Position numbers and translations under genes: made by a program | Part shown: piece after piece, positions 7,982 to 15,407 of the stretch | Layout: each line of letters begins with the position of its first letter | Position numbering within the stretch: position 1 is the first letter of the stretch | Source of the DNA: Sphingomonas bacterium | Lineage (GTDB): Bacteria; Pseudomonadota; Alphaproteobacteria; Sphingomonadales; Sphingomonadaceae | Assembly (NCBI RefSeq): GCF_028292965.1 | Contig: NZ_JAQGLG010000226.1 | Coordinates: 1 to 35,099 of the forward strand | Direction: 5' to 3' | DNA: 35,099 bases | Notes under the pieces: model-generated | The model's database searches: none | Seen by the model: the letters and a program-made list of their open reading frames with translations, nothing else | What the model was told of the DNA's origin: nothing

Positions 7982-8392
7982 TCAGATACCGCCGGTCGCC
8001 AGGCTGTAGACGATCTTGCCCAGCGCCCCGAGCAGCAGCACCCCGCATGCCAGGAACTGGATCAGGAAGCCTGTGCTGCGCTTGGCCGGATCGGCCATGT
8101 AACCGGCGGAATAGAGGAACCGCCCGATGATCCACACCACGCCCAGCCCGGCCGCGACCATCTCGTTCCAGTAAAGCGCGAACAGCCACAGGCTCGGCAG
8201 GAAGATCGGCAGCCATTCCAGCGTGTTGGACTGCACGCGGATCGCACGCTCCATCAGCTGGTCGCCGGTCATGGCCGGCGGCTGAATGCCGCATTTGCCG
8301 CGCGCGCGGCCGACTTGCAGGCTCATCCAGAAATAGACCAGCAGCGACAGCAAGGTGACCAAAGCTGTCCAGCGATGTTCCATCATGTTCAT
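7982..8392 (-). CDS. MAPEG family membrane protein
   Basis: 136 residues with four hydrophobic helices. The stretch MTGDQLMERAIRVQSNTLEW (residues about 41-60) is the characteristic MAPEG loop; in the superfamily (microsomal GST, FLAP, LTC4 synthase) this Arg- and Asn-containing region binds glutathione. The substrate is unknown in bacterial members. ATG 8392 or ATG 8386 could be the start; GGGGGG lies six bases before the second. It is followed by the lipoprotein gene. A 30-bp motif shared with the AraC gene lies just upstream (8431-8460). Confidence 0.85.
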   Translation of the reverse strand: MNMMEHRWTALVTLLSLLVYFWMSLQVGRARGKCGIQPPAMTGDQLMERAIRVQSNTLEWLPIFLPSLWLFALYWNEMVAAGLGVVWIIGRFLYSAGYMADPAKRSTGFLIQFLACGVLLLGALGKIVYSLATGGI

Positions 8393-8430
8393 CCCCCCAA
8401 TACAGCGCGAGGAGCGCCGCCCTGGAGATG

Positions 8431-8460
8431 ATCATGCCACGTATCGGCGCTCGACGGAAA
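8431..8460 (-). promoter_or_regulatory. Sequence motif shared with the AraC upstream region
   Basis: ATCATGCCACGTATCG (8431-8446) is identical to 10000-10015, and the following CGACGG is also shared after four variable bases. It lies 39 bp upstream of the MAPEG start. On the leftward strand it reads CCGTCG...CGATACGTGGCATGAT. The matching copy touches the ATG of the AraC gene. It is a candidate common promoter or operator, perhaps bound by the AraC regulator itself. Confidence 0.5.
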
Positions 8461-8498
8461 CCGCCTCGTTCAGCTTTGACGCGCGCAGCAATCCGACC

Positions 8499-8906
8499 TC
8501 ACCGTGCATCCGGTGGCGACGCCAACGGCAGCAGCGCCCTGACCCGGGCGTCGCGCAGGAAAAGACCGCCCCACAGCAGCACGCCAAGATAGACGCCGAA
8601 CAATATGTGCGTGAAAAGCGGGCTGCCCACCCGCACATGCGTCGCCACGGCGCCGCCCATATAGGCGGTCAGCAGGATCGCGCCGAGCACCGCCGTGCGC
8701 GGCAGCGCATAAAGCGCGGTGCAGAACAGCCCGACCACGCCAAGGCCCCGCGCCAACGCGATGGTCGGCGGATAACCGAGTTCGGCGGTCGACTTGATCA
8801 CCACGTCCAGCGGCACCAGTTTCATCCCGCCGTCGAGCAGCATGAAGGCAATGACCAGCCCGCTCATCACATAGCCGGCTACCCGGGCAAATCTGCTTTG
8901 CGTCAT
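8499..8906 (-). CDS. DoxX-like four-helix membrane protein
   Basis: 135 residues with four transmembrane helices. The N-terminal helix with FMLLDGGMKLVP, then ELGYPPTIALARGLGVVGL, match DoxX/DoxD-like (DUF4498-type) proteins. Related proteins are found with oxidoreductases, but no reaction can be assigned. ATG 8906 has AGGGAT upstream. It lies 81 bp downstream of the DUF4287 gene on the same strand and may belong to the AraC-headed unit. Confidence 0.8.
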   Translation of the reverse strand: MTQSRFARVAGYVMSGLVIAFMLLDGGMKLVPLDVVIKSTAELGYPPTIALARGLGVVGLFCTALYALPRTAVLGAILLTAYMGGAVATHVRVGSPLFTHILFGVYLGVLLWGGLFLRDARVRALLPLASPPDAR

Positions 8907-8987
8907 ATTCCATCCCTGTCCTGAAGTTGCGGCGCGTCGCCGCCTGATATCCCGTCGACCGGGGCCGATCGCGTCGGCCGGTCCGCC

Positions 8988-9206
8988 CTAGCTTTTCTTG
9001 CCCTTGAGTAGCGCCACGATCGCCATGGCGTGACCTTGGCCGAGGCCGAACTCGTCCTTCAGCGCAGCGACGACGGCGCCAGCCTTGACCCCGTCGGCCA
9101 GGCCTTGCGCGGTCGAGAAACCCCGCTCCACGCCCCATAGACGGAACTGGTCCGGGTTCTTCCCCGTCTTGGCCTCGATATTGTCGAGATAGGCCTGGAA
9201 ACTCAC
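8988..9206 (-). CDS. DUF4287 small protein
   Basis: 72 residues. MSFQAYLDNIEAKTGKNPDQ is the typical beginning of DUF4287 proteins, and the ending GLGQGHAMAIVALLKGKK is the conserved helix with its GHGHAMA-like motif. The function of the family is unknown; some members are fused to or sit beside DUF5655. The start is GTG at 9206 with AAGGAG eight bases upstream. It lies 54 bp after the AraC gene. Confidence 0.85.
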   Translation of the reverse strand: MSFQAYLDNIEAKTGKNPDQFRLWGVERGFSTAQGLADGVKAGAVVAALKDEFGLGQGHAMAIVALLKGKKS

Positions 9207-9260
9207 ACCCGCGCTCCTTCGTCTCGCTCTCGCCTCCCGGCGGGCGCCACGAATATCCGC

Positions 9261-10004
9261 TCAGGCGGCTTTTTCTTTGTACGAGAACGACAGCTGCGGC
9301 CGTTCGCGCAGCAGCCGGGCCGGGGTCGTGCCGATCAGCTGTCTTACCGAGCGCGTGAGATGCGCCTGATCGAAATAACCGGCGTCGAATGTCACATCCA
9401 GCACCGAGCTCCCGCCGATCAGCAGCGCGGCCGCATGTCGCGCCCGTTCGATCTGCTGATAGCCGCTAAAGGTCATGCCGGTGACGCGGCGAAAATGGCG
9501 CTGGACCGAACGCCGGCACATGCGGACGCTGTCACCCTCGATCGCGGCGTCGGTTGCGTCGCTCCGTGCAATGACGCCGGCATGCGCGAGCCGCGCAACG
9601 AAATCCTCCGCATTGTCGTAGCTGGGAATTTCCCAGGCACGGCCACAGAGCCAGAAGCGATTGTCGGGCAGCATCGGCAGATCGACATTCTGGTGATCGA
9701 TCAATGTCGCGGTCGCAATCTGCGGAAGATAGGTTCCCAGCCGGAAACGCACCGCCAGCCATTCGCCGTCCGGCGGGCATTCGATCAGCCCGCCTTTGGA
9801 CACCGGCCCGCGCAACGTCGCCGCGGAAAATCCGGGCAGCCGCGTGAACACCAGTTCGATGCAGCTCTCCGCCATGGAGAAGAAGGAGCCGCCTTGACGG
9901 CTCCGGCTCCGCCAGATGCGCGCGACATGGTGCGAGGGAGATTCCCGATGGTCGAACTCGATCAGCACATGGGCATCCCGGAAGCGTAGGTTCGGGCCAA
10001 TCAT
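9261..10004 (-). CDS. AraC-family transcriptional regulator
   Basis: 247 residues. The C-terminal 100 residues hold two helix-turn-helix units. The second one (SSVLDVTFDAGYFDQAHLTR) is a textbook AraC helix pair, followed by GTTPARLLRE. The N-terminal 140 residues form a sensing domain I cannot assign to a ligand. The ATG at 10004 directly follows a motif also found upstream of the MAPEG gene, leaving no obvious leader or Shine-Dalgarno site, so a leaderless message is possible. Its neighbours (DUF4287, DoxX, MAPEG, lipoprotein, all leftward) are candidate targets. Confidence 0.87.
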   Translation of the reverse strand: MIGPNLRFRDAHVLIEFDHRESPSHHVARIWRSRSRQGGSFFSMAESCIELVFTRLPGFSAATLRGPVSKGGLIECPPDGEWLAVRFRLGTYLPQIATATLIDHQNVDLPMLPDNRFWLCGRAWEIPSYDNAEDFVARLAHAGVIARSDATDAAIEGDSVRMCRRSVQRHFRRVTGMTFSGYQQIERARHAAALLIGGSSVLDVTFDAGYFDQAHLTRSVRQLIGTTPARLLRERPQLSFSYKEKAA

Positions 10005-10029
10005 GCCACGTATCGCGGTCCGACGGGAA
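10000..10029 (-). promoter_or_regulatory. Motif at the AraC start, copy of 8431-8460
   Basis: Sixteen identical bases (10000-10015) overlap the ATG of the AraC gene, and CGACGG with flanking bases matches further upstream. On the leftward strand CGATACGTGG lies immediately before ATG, about where a -10 element would be for a message that starts at the ATG. The function is inferred only from conservation of two copies within 1.6 kb. Confidence 0.5.
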
Positions 10030-10046
10030 GCACGACTCTTAGCCCG

Positions 10047-10228
10047 TCCCCTTCAGGGGATCGTTGCGAAATTCCGACACAACTATTCAACCGTCACCCT
10101 GAACTCGTTTCAGGGTCCATGCGCGATCAGGACATACAAGAGCGTCGCTCCTGGTTCAGATGACCGCGCGTGGATGCTGAAACAAGTTCAGCATGACGAT
10201 CGAATTTCGCAACGCCCCCTGAAGGGGA
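10047..10228. repeat. Nested palindromic repeats, one pair inside another
   Basis: The outer arms are TCCCCTTCAGGGG followed by CGTTGCGAAATT (10047-10073), and their reverse complement at 10203-10228 (GG/AT difference at the joint). Inside lies a second element: hairpin ACCCTGAA...TTCAGGGT (10096-10116), a spacer ending in AGCGTCGCTCCTGGTTCAG, and hairpin ATGCTGAA...TTCAGCAT (10174-10194). The inner element recurs inverted at 12418-12516. With the region to 10358 this fills the 354-bp gap upstream of the EF-G-like gene; no other gene is seen there. Confidence 0.8.
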
Positions 10229-10358
10229 GAGGCTCAAGAAGGGCGACACCCCGCCCCACCCCACACCCATCTTGCCTTCCGCACCACATAAGCAGAGCAT
10301 CGAGACTCCGGATGAAGCGCCACCGACACAAGAGGCCGGCGAGCAGAAGGAGAGATGG

Positions 10359-12389
10359 ATGACGGAGCATCGCTGGGGCGCAAGGGCCATCGCGATCGTC
10401 GGGCCAGCGGGCGCCGGTAAGACCAGCCTGGCCGAGGCGCTGTTGCTCGCCGCCGGGGCCATTCCCCGCCTCGGCGCAGTCGATACCGGTACCAGTGTCG
10501 GCGATGCCAGCCCGCAGGCGCGGGCGCGCGGCGGATCGACCGAACTCAACCTGATGCGCTTCACCTGGGGTGGCGACGCCTACGCCCTGCTCGACGCGCC
10601 CGGCACCACCGGCTTCGCCACCGATATCGAGGCCGCGCTGGCCACCGCCGACATGGCTCTGGTGGTGATCGACCCCGATCCCGCGCGCGCGCCTCTGGTC
10701 GAGCCGACATTGCGGCGGCTGGAGGCGATCGGGCTTCCTCACGCGCTGTTCGTCAACAAGATCGACCAGGCGCGTGGCAGCATCGAGGATCTGCTCGCCG
10801 CGCTCCAGCCGATGAGTGCCGCCGCCCTGGTCGCGCGCCAGATCCCGATCCGCGCCGGGGACCGCACCGCCGGCTTCGTCGATCTCGCGCTGGAACGCGC
10901 CTATCATTACCAGCCCGGCAAGCGCTCGCAGCAGGTGCCGCTGGCGGCGCATCTCCGCGACGACGAGGCGGCGGCGCGCTTCCACATGCTGGAACAGCTC
11001 GCCGATCATGACGATGTGCTGCTCGAGCAGCTCTTGTCCGACGAAGTGCCCAGCCTCGACACGATCTTCGGCGATCTGGCGCGCGAAACCGCGGCCGGGC
11101 TGGTCGTGCCGGTGTTGTTCGGCTCGGCGCTGAACGGCTTCGGCGTACGCCGGCTGCTCAAGATGCTGCGCCACGACACGCCGACCGCCACGCAGACCGC
11201 CGCCCGCCTCGGCATCGATGGCGCCGCGGTGCAGGTCTTCAAGGTCTCGCACGGCAACGCGTTGGGCCGGCTCGCGCTTGCCCGGGTGTTCGGCGGCGCG
11301 CTCGCCGAGGGCGCCGAGCTGGTCGGTCCCGATGGCGAACACGCCCGCGCCGGCGCACTCTTCGCCACACAGGGCGCGGCCACGACGCGTATCCCATGCG
11401 CCGAGCCCGGCGAGATCGTCGGCATCGCCAAGGCCGACGCCGCGCGCACCGGCCAGTTGATGGGCATTGCGGGTGCGGTCTCCGCCACCGTCGCGCCCTG
11501 CGCCCGGCCTGCGGCGAACGCCGCGCTGGCCATCGCGGTCAGCGATCACAAGGACGAGGTGCGCCTGTCGACCGCGCTCAACCGGCTGATCGAGGAGGAC
11601 CCAGGCCTGTCCTGGGGCCAGGACGAGCATTCGCGCGAGACCTTGTTGCGCGGCTTCAACGACGAACATCTCGCCGTCGCGCTGGATCGCCTCAAGCGGC
11701 GCTACACCGTCGCCGTGTCGGTGCGCCCGCCGGCGATCGCCTATCGCGAGACGATTCGCAAAGCCGCCGCGCAACATGGCCGCCACAAGAAGCAATCCGG
11801 CGGGCACGGCCAGTTCGGCGATGTCGTGATCGAGATCAGCCCGCTGGCGCGCGGCGAAGGCTTCCGCTTCGATGACCGCATCACCGGCGGCGCGATCCCG
11901 CGGCAATGGATCCCGGCGGTCGAGCATGGCGTGCGCGACGCGATGCTGAAAGGGCCGCTCGGCGCACCGGTCGTCGATGTCGCGGTCGCGCTGGTCGACG
12001 GGTCGTTCCATGCGGTGGACAGCTCGGAACTCGCCTTTCGCACCGCCGGCCGCATCGCCATGGCCGAGGCGCTTACCGCGGCCGCTCCCTATCTGCTCGA
12101 ACCGGTGATGCGCGTCACCGTCCAGGCACCGGGCTCGGCTACGTCACGGATCAATTCCGCGGTGGCCAGCCGGCGCGGCCAGATGCTCGGCATCACGCCG
12201 CTGGAGGGCTGGTCGCGCTGGGACGAAATCGAGGCGCTGCTGCCCGAAGCCGAACTGCACGGGCTGGACGCGGAACTGCGCGGGCTGAGCCAGGGCATGG
12301 CGCGATATGAGGCGCGCTTCGACCATCTCGCCGAGGTTACCGCGAAACTCGCCGCCGATGTGGTACAGCGGATCAACCAGCCGGCTTGA
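10359..12389 (+). CDS. EF-G-like translational GTPase paralogue
   Basis: 676 residues from ATG 10359, which has AAGGAG at 10347-10352; the longer in-frame ATG at 10272 only adds a low-complexity tail. The domain order is that of elongation factor G. The GTPase domain has P-loop GPAGAGKT (15-22), G3 DAPGT (79-83), G4 NKID (133-136) and G5 GSA; domain II is followed by EF-G III-V (KQSGGHGQFGDV, SSELAFRTAG, TSRINSAVASRRG). The G3 motif lacks the catalytic His of EF-G (DTPGH), having Thr83, and switch I is weak (ARGGST). This fits the divergent EF-G-like clade and not the housekeeping factor, so efficient ribosomal translocation is doubtful. It is flanked by inverted repeat copies and convergent with the M13 peptidase gene. 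Confidence 0.88.
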   Translation: MTEHRWGARAIAIVGPAGAGKTSLAEALLLAAGAIPRLGAVDTGTSVGDASPQARARGGSTELNLMRFTWGGDAYALLDAPGTTGFATDIEAALATADMALVVIDPDPARAPLVEPTLRRLEAIGLPHALFVNKIDQARGSIEDLLAALQPMSAAALVARQIPIRAGDRTAGFVDLALERAYHYQPGKRSQQVPLAAHLRDDEAAARFHMLEQLADHDDVLLEQLLSDEVPSLDTIFGDLARETAAGLVVPVLFGSALNGFGVRRLLKMLRHDTPTATQTAARLGIDGAAVQVFKVSHGNALGRLALARVFGGALAEGAELVGPDGEHARAGALFATQGAATTRIPCAEPGEIVGIAKADAARTGQLMGIAGAVSATVAPCARPAANAALAIAVSDHKDEVRLSTALNRLIEEDPGLSWGQDEHSRETLLRGFNDEHLAVALDRLKRRYTVAVSVRPPAIAYRETIRKAAAQHGRHKKQSGGHGQFGDVVIEISPLARGEGFRFDDRITGGAIPRQWIPAVEHGVRDAMLKGPLGAPVVDVAVALVDGSFHAVDSSELAFRTAGRIAMAEALTAAAPYLLEPVMRVTVQAPGSATSRINSAVASRRGQMLGITPLEGWSRWDEIEALLPEAELHGLDAELRGLSQGMARYEARFDHLAEVTAKLAADVVQRINQPA

Positions 12390-12417
12390 GGAGGATAGGA
12401 CCTTAAAACCAGTCGTC

Positions 12418-12516
12418 ATGCTGAACTTGTTTCAGCATCCATGCGCGGTCATCTGAACCAGGAGCGACGCTCCTGTGGCGCGTGACCGCGCATGGACCCT
12501 GAAACAAGTTCAGGGT
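12418..12516. repeat. Inverted copy of the inner 10096-10194 element
   Basis: Hairpin ATGCTGAA...TTCAGCAT (12418-12438), spacer containing CGCGGTCATCTGAACCAGG and on to AGCGACGCT, then hairpin ACCCTGAA...TTCAGGGT (12496-12516). The 28-bp spacer core 12444-12471 is the exact reverse complement of 10141-10168, and the order of the two hairpins is reversed. It sits between the convergent ends of the EF-G-like and M13 genes, where paired hairpins could end both transcripts. Confidence 0.85.
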
Positions 12517-12538
12517 GACGATGAGGGGAAACGTCCTG

Positions 12539-14587
12539 CTACCAAACCAACACCCGCTCCTCCGGCTTCAGATAAAGCCTGTCCCCAGCCCCGACCCCAA
12601 ACGCATCGGTCCATGCCGCGACATTCCTGACCAGGTTGCCGCGGCATGGTGGCGGGGCGTGGGTGTCGGTGGCGATCTGCCGGCGTGCGGCCGCCTCTGT
12701 CTGCACCTTGCGCCAGCGCTGCGCGAAGGCGATGAAGAAGCGCTGATCGCCCGTCAGGCCGTTTTTGATCACATCGGGCCTGCCATGCAGCGACAGCAGA
12801 TAGGCGTCGTGCGCGACTGTCAGCCCGGCGACATCGAGCGCGCTTTCACCCAATATCTGCTTGCCGTGACTGCAGGCGTCCGCCGTCGGGCAGCACCCGT
12901 CGAGCTGGGTGACGAACGGCGCCGTAACGGCGCGGTAATGCGCGAGATCGTCGGCGGTCCACCACAGGCCGAGACGTCCCTGCGCATCATACACATTGCC
13001 GAGCTCGTCGAAGCTGTGCCCGATCTCATGCGCGAGGCCGGCCCCGGCCGAGCCGTAATTGGCCGCGGCATCGCCCCCCGGATCGAAATAGGGTGGCTGA
13101 AACAGCCCCGCCGCGAACTCGATACTGTTCGGGCTGACGTCGAGAATCGCGCCGACCAGATGAGGATAGAGTCCCGCCGGCCATTCGCCGGGATCGACCG
13201 GGCGGCTGAGCCTGGCGACAGCGCGTTGATAGGCGAAAGCCTCGGCACGCCGGAAATTGCCGAAAGCGTCGCCGCGTACCACGGTGAGCGGCGCATAATC
13301 GGTCCAGCGCTCGGGATAACCCAGCCCGATCCTGAGCGCCGCCAGCTTGGCCTGCGCCTTCTGTTTCGTTGCCGGCGCCATCCAGCGCAGGTCGGTCAGG
13401 TGGGTGTTCCAGGCGGTACGGATATTGCCGACCATAACGGTCACCGCGGCCTTGGAGCTCGGCGGAAAATAACGCGCGACATAGAGGCGGCCGATCGCGT
13501 CGCCGAACACATCCTGGGTCGCCGCGAGTGCCTGTGGCGCAGGGTCGGGCGCAGCGGGCGTTGGCGCCCCGGCCAGCCGCGCCTCGAAAGCGCGTCCCTC
13601 ATCACCTAGCGCCCGCGGCAGGACCGCAGCGTAATGCGCGATGAGGTGGAAGGCGAGATAATCCTTCCAGGCGTCGAGCGGCTGGCCGGCGACGAGCCGC
13701 GCGCTGCCGATCACCGCCCGTGGCTGCCACACCACGAAGTGCGTCGTGGGACCGATCTCCGCGGCCGCGAAATAGGCCGGCCAGTCCACACCCGGTGCCT
13801 TGCTGACGAAATCGCCCCGCCGCCATTCATTGTCGGTCTTGAACACATCGTCGGTGTCGGCCCGTGACGCGTGGGTCCGGGCGATCGCCGTTTCGAGATC
13901 CAGCACGCGCGCAGCACGTGCTTCCGGTCGGTCGAAACCGGCAAGCCTCAGCATATTGGCGACATGCGCCTGATAGAGCGCCCGGTGCGCCGCGCGCTCC
14001 GGCGCGCCATCGAGATAGTCGTCCTTGTCGCTTAGCCCCAGCCCACCCTGCACGACATGGGCGGCATAATGATGAGGGTCGTGAAAACCCTGATGGACCC
14101 ACACCCCCCACAGGCTTTCGGTCTGCTGGTTGGTGCCGTCGTCGAGGCGCAGGCTGTGGCCGAGAAAGGTCGCCAGCGCGCGCCGGCCGCCGATCGCGGC
14201 GATTGCGGCCAGATCGTGGGAGATCGGCGCGAGGCCCCTCGTCTCTATCCCGGCGCTGTCCAGCCGACCGGTATAATAGTCGGCGATCTTACGGATATCC
14301 GGTGCCACCGGACGACCCTGCGCGGAAGCCGCCTTCACGGCATCGTCGATCAACGCCCGCACCCGCGCCGCATTCTGCGTCCGTAGCATCGCGCTGCTGT
14401 CCAGGCTCGACGCGCTATCCGGCAAGCGTGCGGATTTCAGCCAGAGGCTATTGGCGTAACCGTAGAAATCATCGCCGGGCCTGATCGACACATCGACATT
14501 GTCGGCCGGGCCGCTGGCCAACGCCACGCCCGCCGCCAGCGCCGCCCCGATCGCGATAATACCGCCGCTCAGAACCTTCCGAGACAC
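12539..14587 (-). CDS. M13 (neprilysin-like) zinc metallopeptidase, exported
   Basis: 682 residues from GTG 14587, preceded by AGGAGG three bases upstream. This start gives a clean signal peptide (SRKVLSGGIIAIGAALAAG, then ALA-SG). An ATG at 14707 (GAGGAG upstream) is also open, but would translate the repeat at 14601-14671 and bury the signal. The PEPTIDASE_M13_N helices span about 30-420. The catalytic domain has HEIGH (520-524) and ESALD (581-585), giving zinc ligands His520, His524 and Glu581 with Glu521 as base. The NAFY substrate motif that normally precedes the zinc site is replaced (ILDVSPNSIEF). Expected in the periplasm or secreted, cleaving peptides. The ending with Trp is family-typical. 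Confidence 0.88.
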   Translation of the reverse strand: MSRKVLSGGIIAIGAALAAGVALASGPADNVDVSIRPGDDFYGYANSLWLKSARLPDSASSLDSSAMLRTQNAARVRALIDDAVKAASAQGRPVAPDIRKIADYYTGRLDSAGIETRGLAPISHDLAAIAAIGGRRALATFLGHSLRLDDGTNQQTESLWGVWVHQGFHDPHHYAAHVVQGGLGLSDKDDYLDGAPERAAHRALYQAHVANMLRLAGFDRPEARAARVLDLETAIARTHASRADTDDVFKTDNEWRRGDFVSKAPGVDWPAYFAAAEIGPTTHFVVWQPRAVIGSARLVAGQPLDAWKDYLAFHLIAHYAAVLPRALGDEGRAFEARLAGAPTPAAPDPAPQALAATQDVFGDAIGRLYVARYFPPSSKAAVTVMVGNIRTAWNTHLTDLRWMAPATKQKAQAKLAALRIGLGYPERWTDYAPLTVVRGDAFGNFRRAEAFAYQRAVARLSRPVDPGEWPAGLYPHLVGAILDVSPNSIEFAAGLFQPPYFDPGGDAAANYGSAGAGLAHEIGHSFDELGNVYDAQGRLGLWWTADDLAHYRAVTAPFVTQLDGCCPTADACSHGKQILGESALDVAGLTVAHDAYLLSLHGRPDVIKNGLTGDQRFFIAFAQRWRKVQTEAAARRQIATDTHAPPPCRGNLVRNVAAWTDAFGVGAGDRLYLKPEERVLVW

Positions 14588-14600
14588 AGCCCTCCTAGTG

Positions 14601-14671
14601 CTCCTGCGAAAGCAGGAGCCCAGGGCCACGAACGCCCGGCCCCGAACCCTGGACTCCTGCTTTCGCAGGAG
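14601..14671. repeat. Paired inverted repeat of the CTCCTGCGAAAGCAGGAG type
   Basis: CTCCTGCGAAAGCAGGAG plus CCCAGGG (14601-14625) is repeated as its reverse complement at 14647-14671 with one mismatch. Each arm is itself a hairpin (CTCCTGC-GAAA-GCAGGAG). It lies in the 112-bp gap between the isochorismatase-like stop and the chosen peptidase start. Its family differs in sequence from the other repeats in the window. Confidence 0.85.
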
Positions 14672-14699
14672 AACGGCAAGGTGCTGCAAGGAGGTAAGC

Positions 14700-15320
14700 T
14701 CAAACATGACTCGGCTCCTCGTGTATCGCCGCGTTGCCGGTACGTTGGTCCGCAAAGCCGGACAGCGCGGCGAGCAGCCATTTCGTGGTGACGATCTGCG
14801 CGAACTCATCCCGCAAATCGCTCAGCGCCGCCTGATGGACGTCCTCGGCACGCCGCATCGTGCCATCGAGATTGGCGCGATCGAAGGTCGCGGTGGCATC
14901 CGCCGCCACCATCGTCTCGAAGCCGAGATTGCCGGCCATGCGCGCGGTCGTCGAAACGCAGTGATTGGTGGTCAGCCCGACAAGCACCAGCGTCTCGATG
15001 CCCGACGCACGCAGGTCGGCCTCGAGGTTGGTGCCGATAAAAGCGCTGTTCACCGTCTTGCGATAGAGCCGCTCCTCGCAGCGGGGCAGCGCCTCGGGCT
15101 TGGGCGCGTTGCCCGGGTTGCCGCGCCGCATACGCCCCGCCGGGTCAGGCGAGTCGTGATGGACGTGAATGACCGGGTTGTTCGCGCCACGCCACGCCGC
15201 GATCAACATCGCGACATTGACCTCGGCACCGGGGTTGTTGCGCGGGCCCCAAGCCGGATCGTCGAAGCCGTTTTGCATGTCGATCACCAGCAATGCGACG
15301 TTGTTCAGCAGATTCTTCAA
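14700..15320 (-). CDS. Isochorismatase-like cysteine hydrolase
   Basis: 206 residues. The catalytic triad of the family is visible: Asp in VALLVIDMQ, Lys in YRKTVNSAF and Cys in GLTTNHCVSTTARM; a cis-peptide-type GLTT precedes the Cys. Members hydrolyse amides or vinyl ethers (nicotinamidase, N-carbamoylsarcosine amidase, isochorismatase); the NHCVSTTARMAGNLG stretch is of the general amidohydrolase type. No ATG or GTG lies near the N-terminus, so I choose TTG 15320 with GGGGAAG upstream. The last helix is followed directly by the repeat at 14601-14671. It is divergent from the LysR gene with an 87-bp gap holding an LTTR-type box, and is likely its target. Confidence 0.85.
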   Translation of the reverse strand: MKNLLNNVALLVIDMQNGFDDPAWGPRNNPGAEVNVAMLIAAWRGANNPVIHVHHDSPDPAGRMRRGNPGNAPKPEALPRCEERLYRKTVNSAFIGTNLEADLRASGIETLVLVGLTTNHCVSTTARMAGNLGFETMVAADATATFDRANLDGTMRRAEDVHQAALSDLRDEFAQIVTTKWLLAALSGFADQRTGNAAIHEEPSHV

Positions 15321-15389
15321 GTGTCTCTTCCCCGTATCCGCGACCTGCTTGACCCTGATCGGTCGCCCAGCCAAAACAGCGATGGAGGC

Positions 15390-15404
15390 ATCGGAATTTC
15401 CGAT
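15390..15404. promoter_or_regulatory. Palindromic LysR-type box
   Basis: ATCGGAA-T-TTCCGAT is a perfect palindrome and contains T-N11-A (T15391, A15403), the consensus form of LysR-regulator sites. It lies directly before the ATG of the LysR gene and upstream of the divergent hydrolase, as expected for an autoregulated divergent pair. Confidence 0.6.
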
Positions 15405-15407
15405 GGG

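Noticed and set aside
10188..12011. 607-codon leftward ORF opposite the EF-G-like gene
   Set aside because: Shadow of a well supported gene; Arg/Gly/His-rich composition and no family resemblance.
14499..15407. N-terminal extension of the LysR frame
   Set aside because: It is open only because it lies opposite the peptidase and hydrolase genes; the DNA-binding domain starts at 15408.
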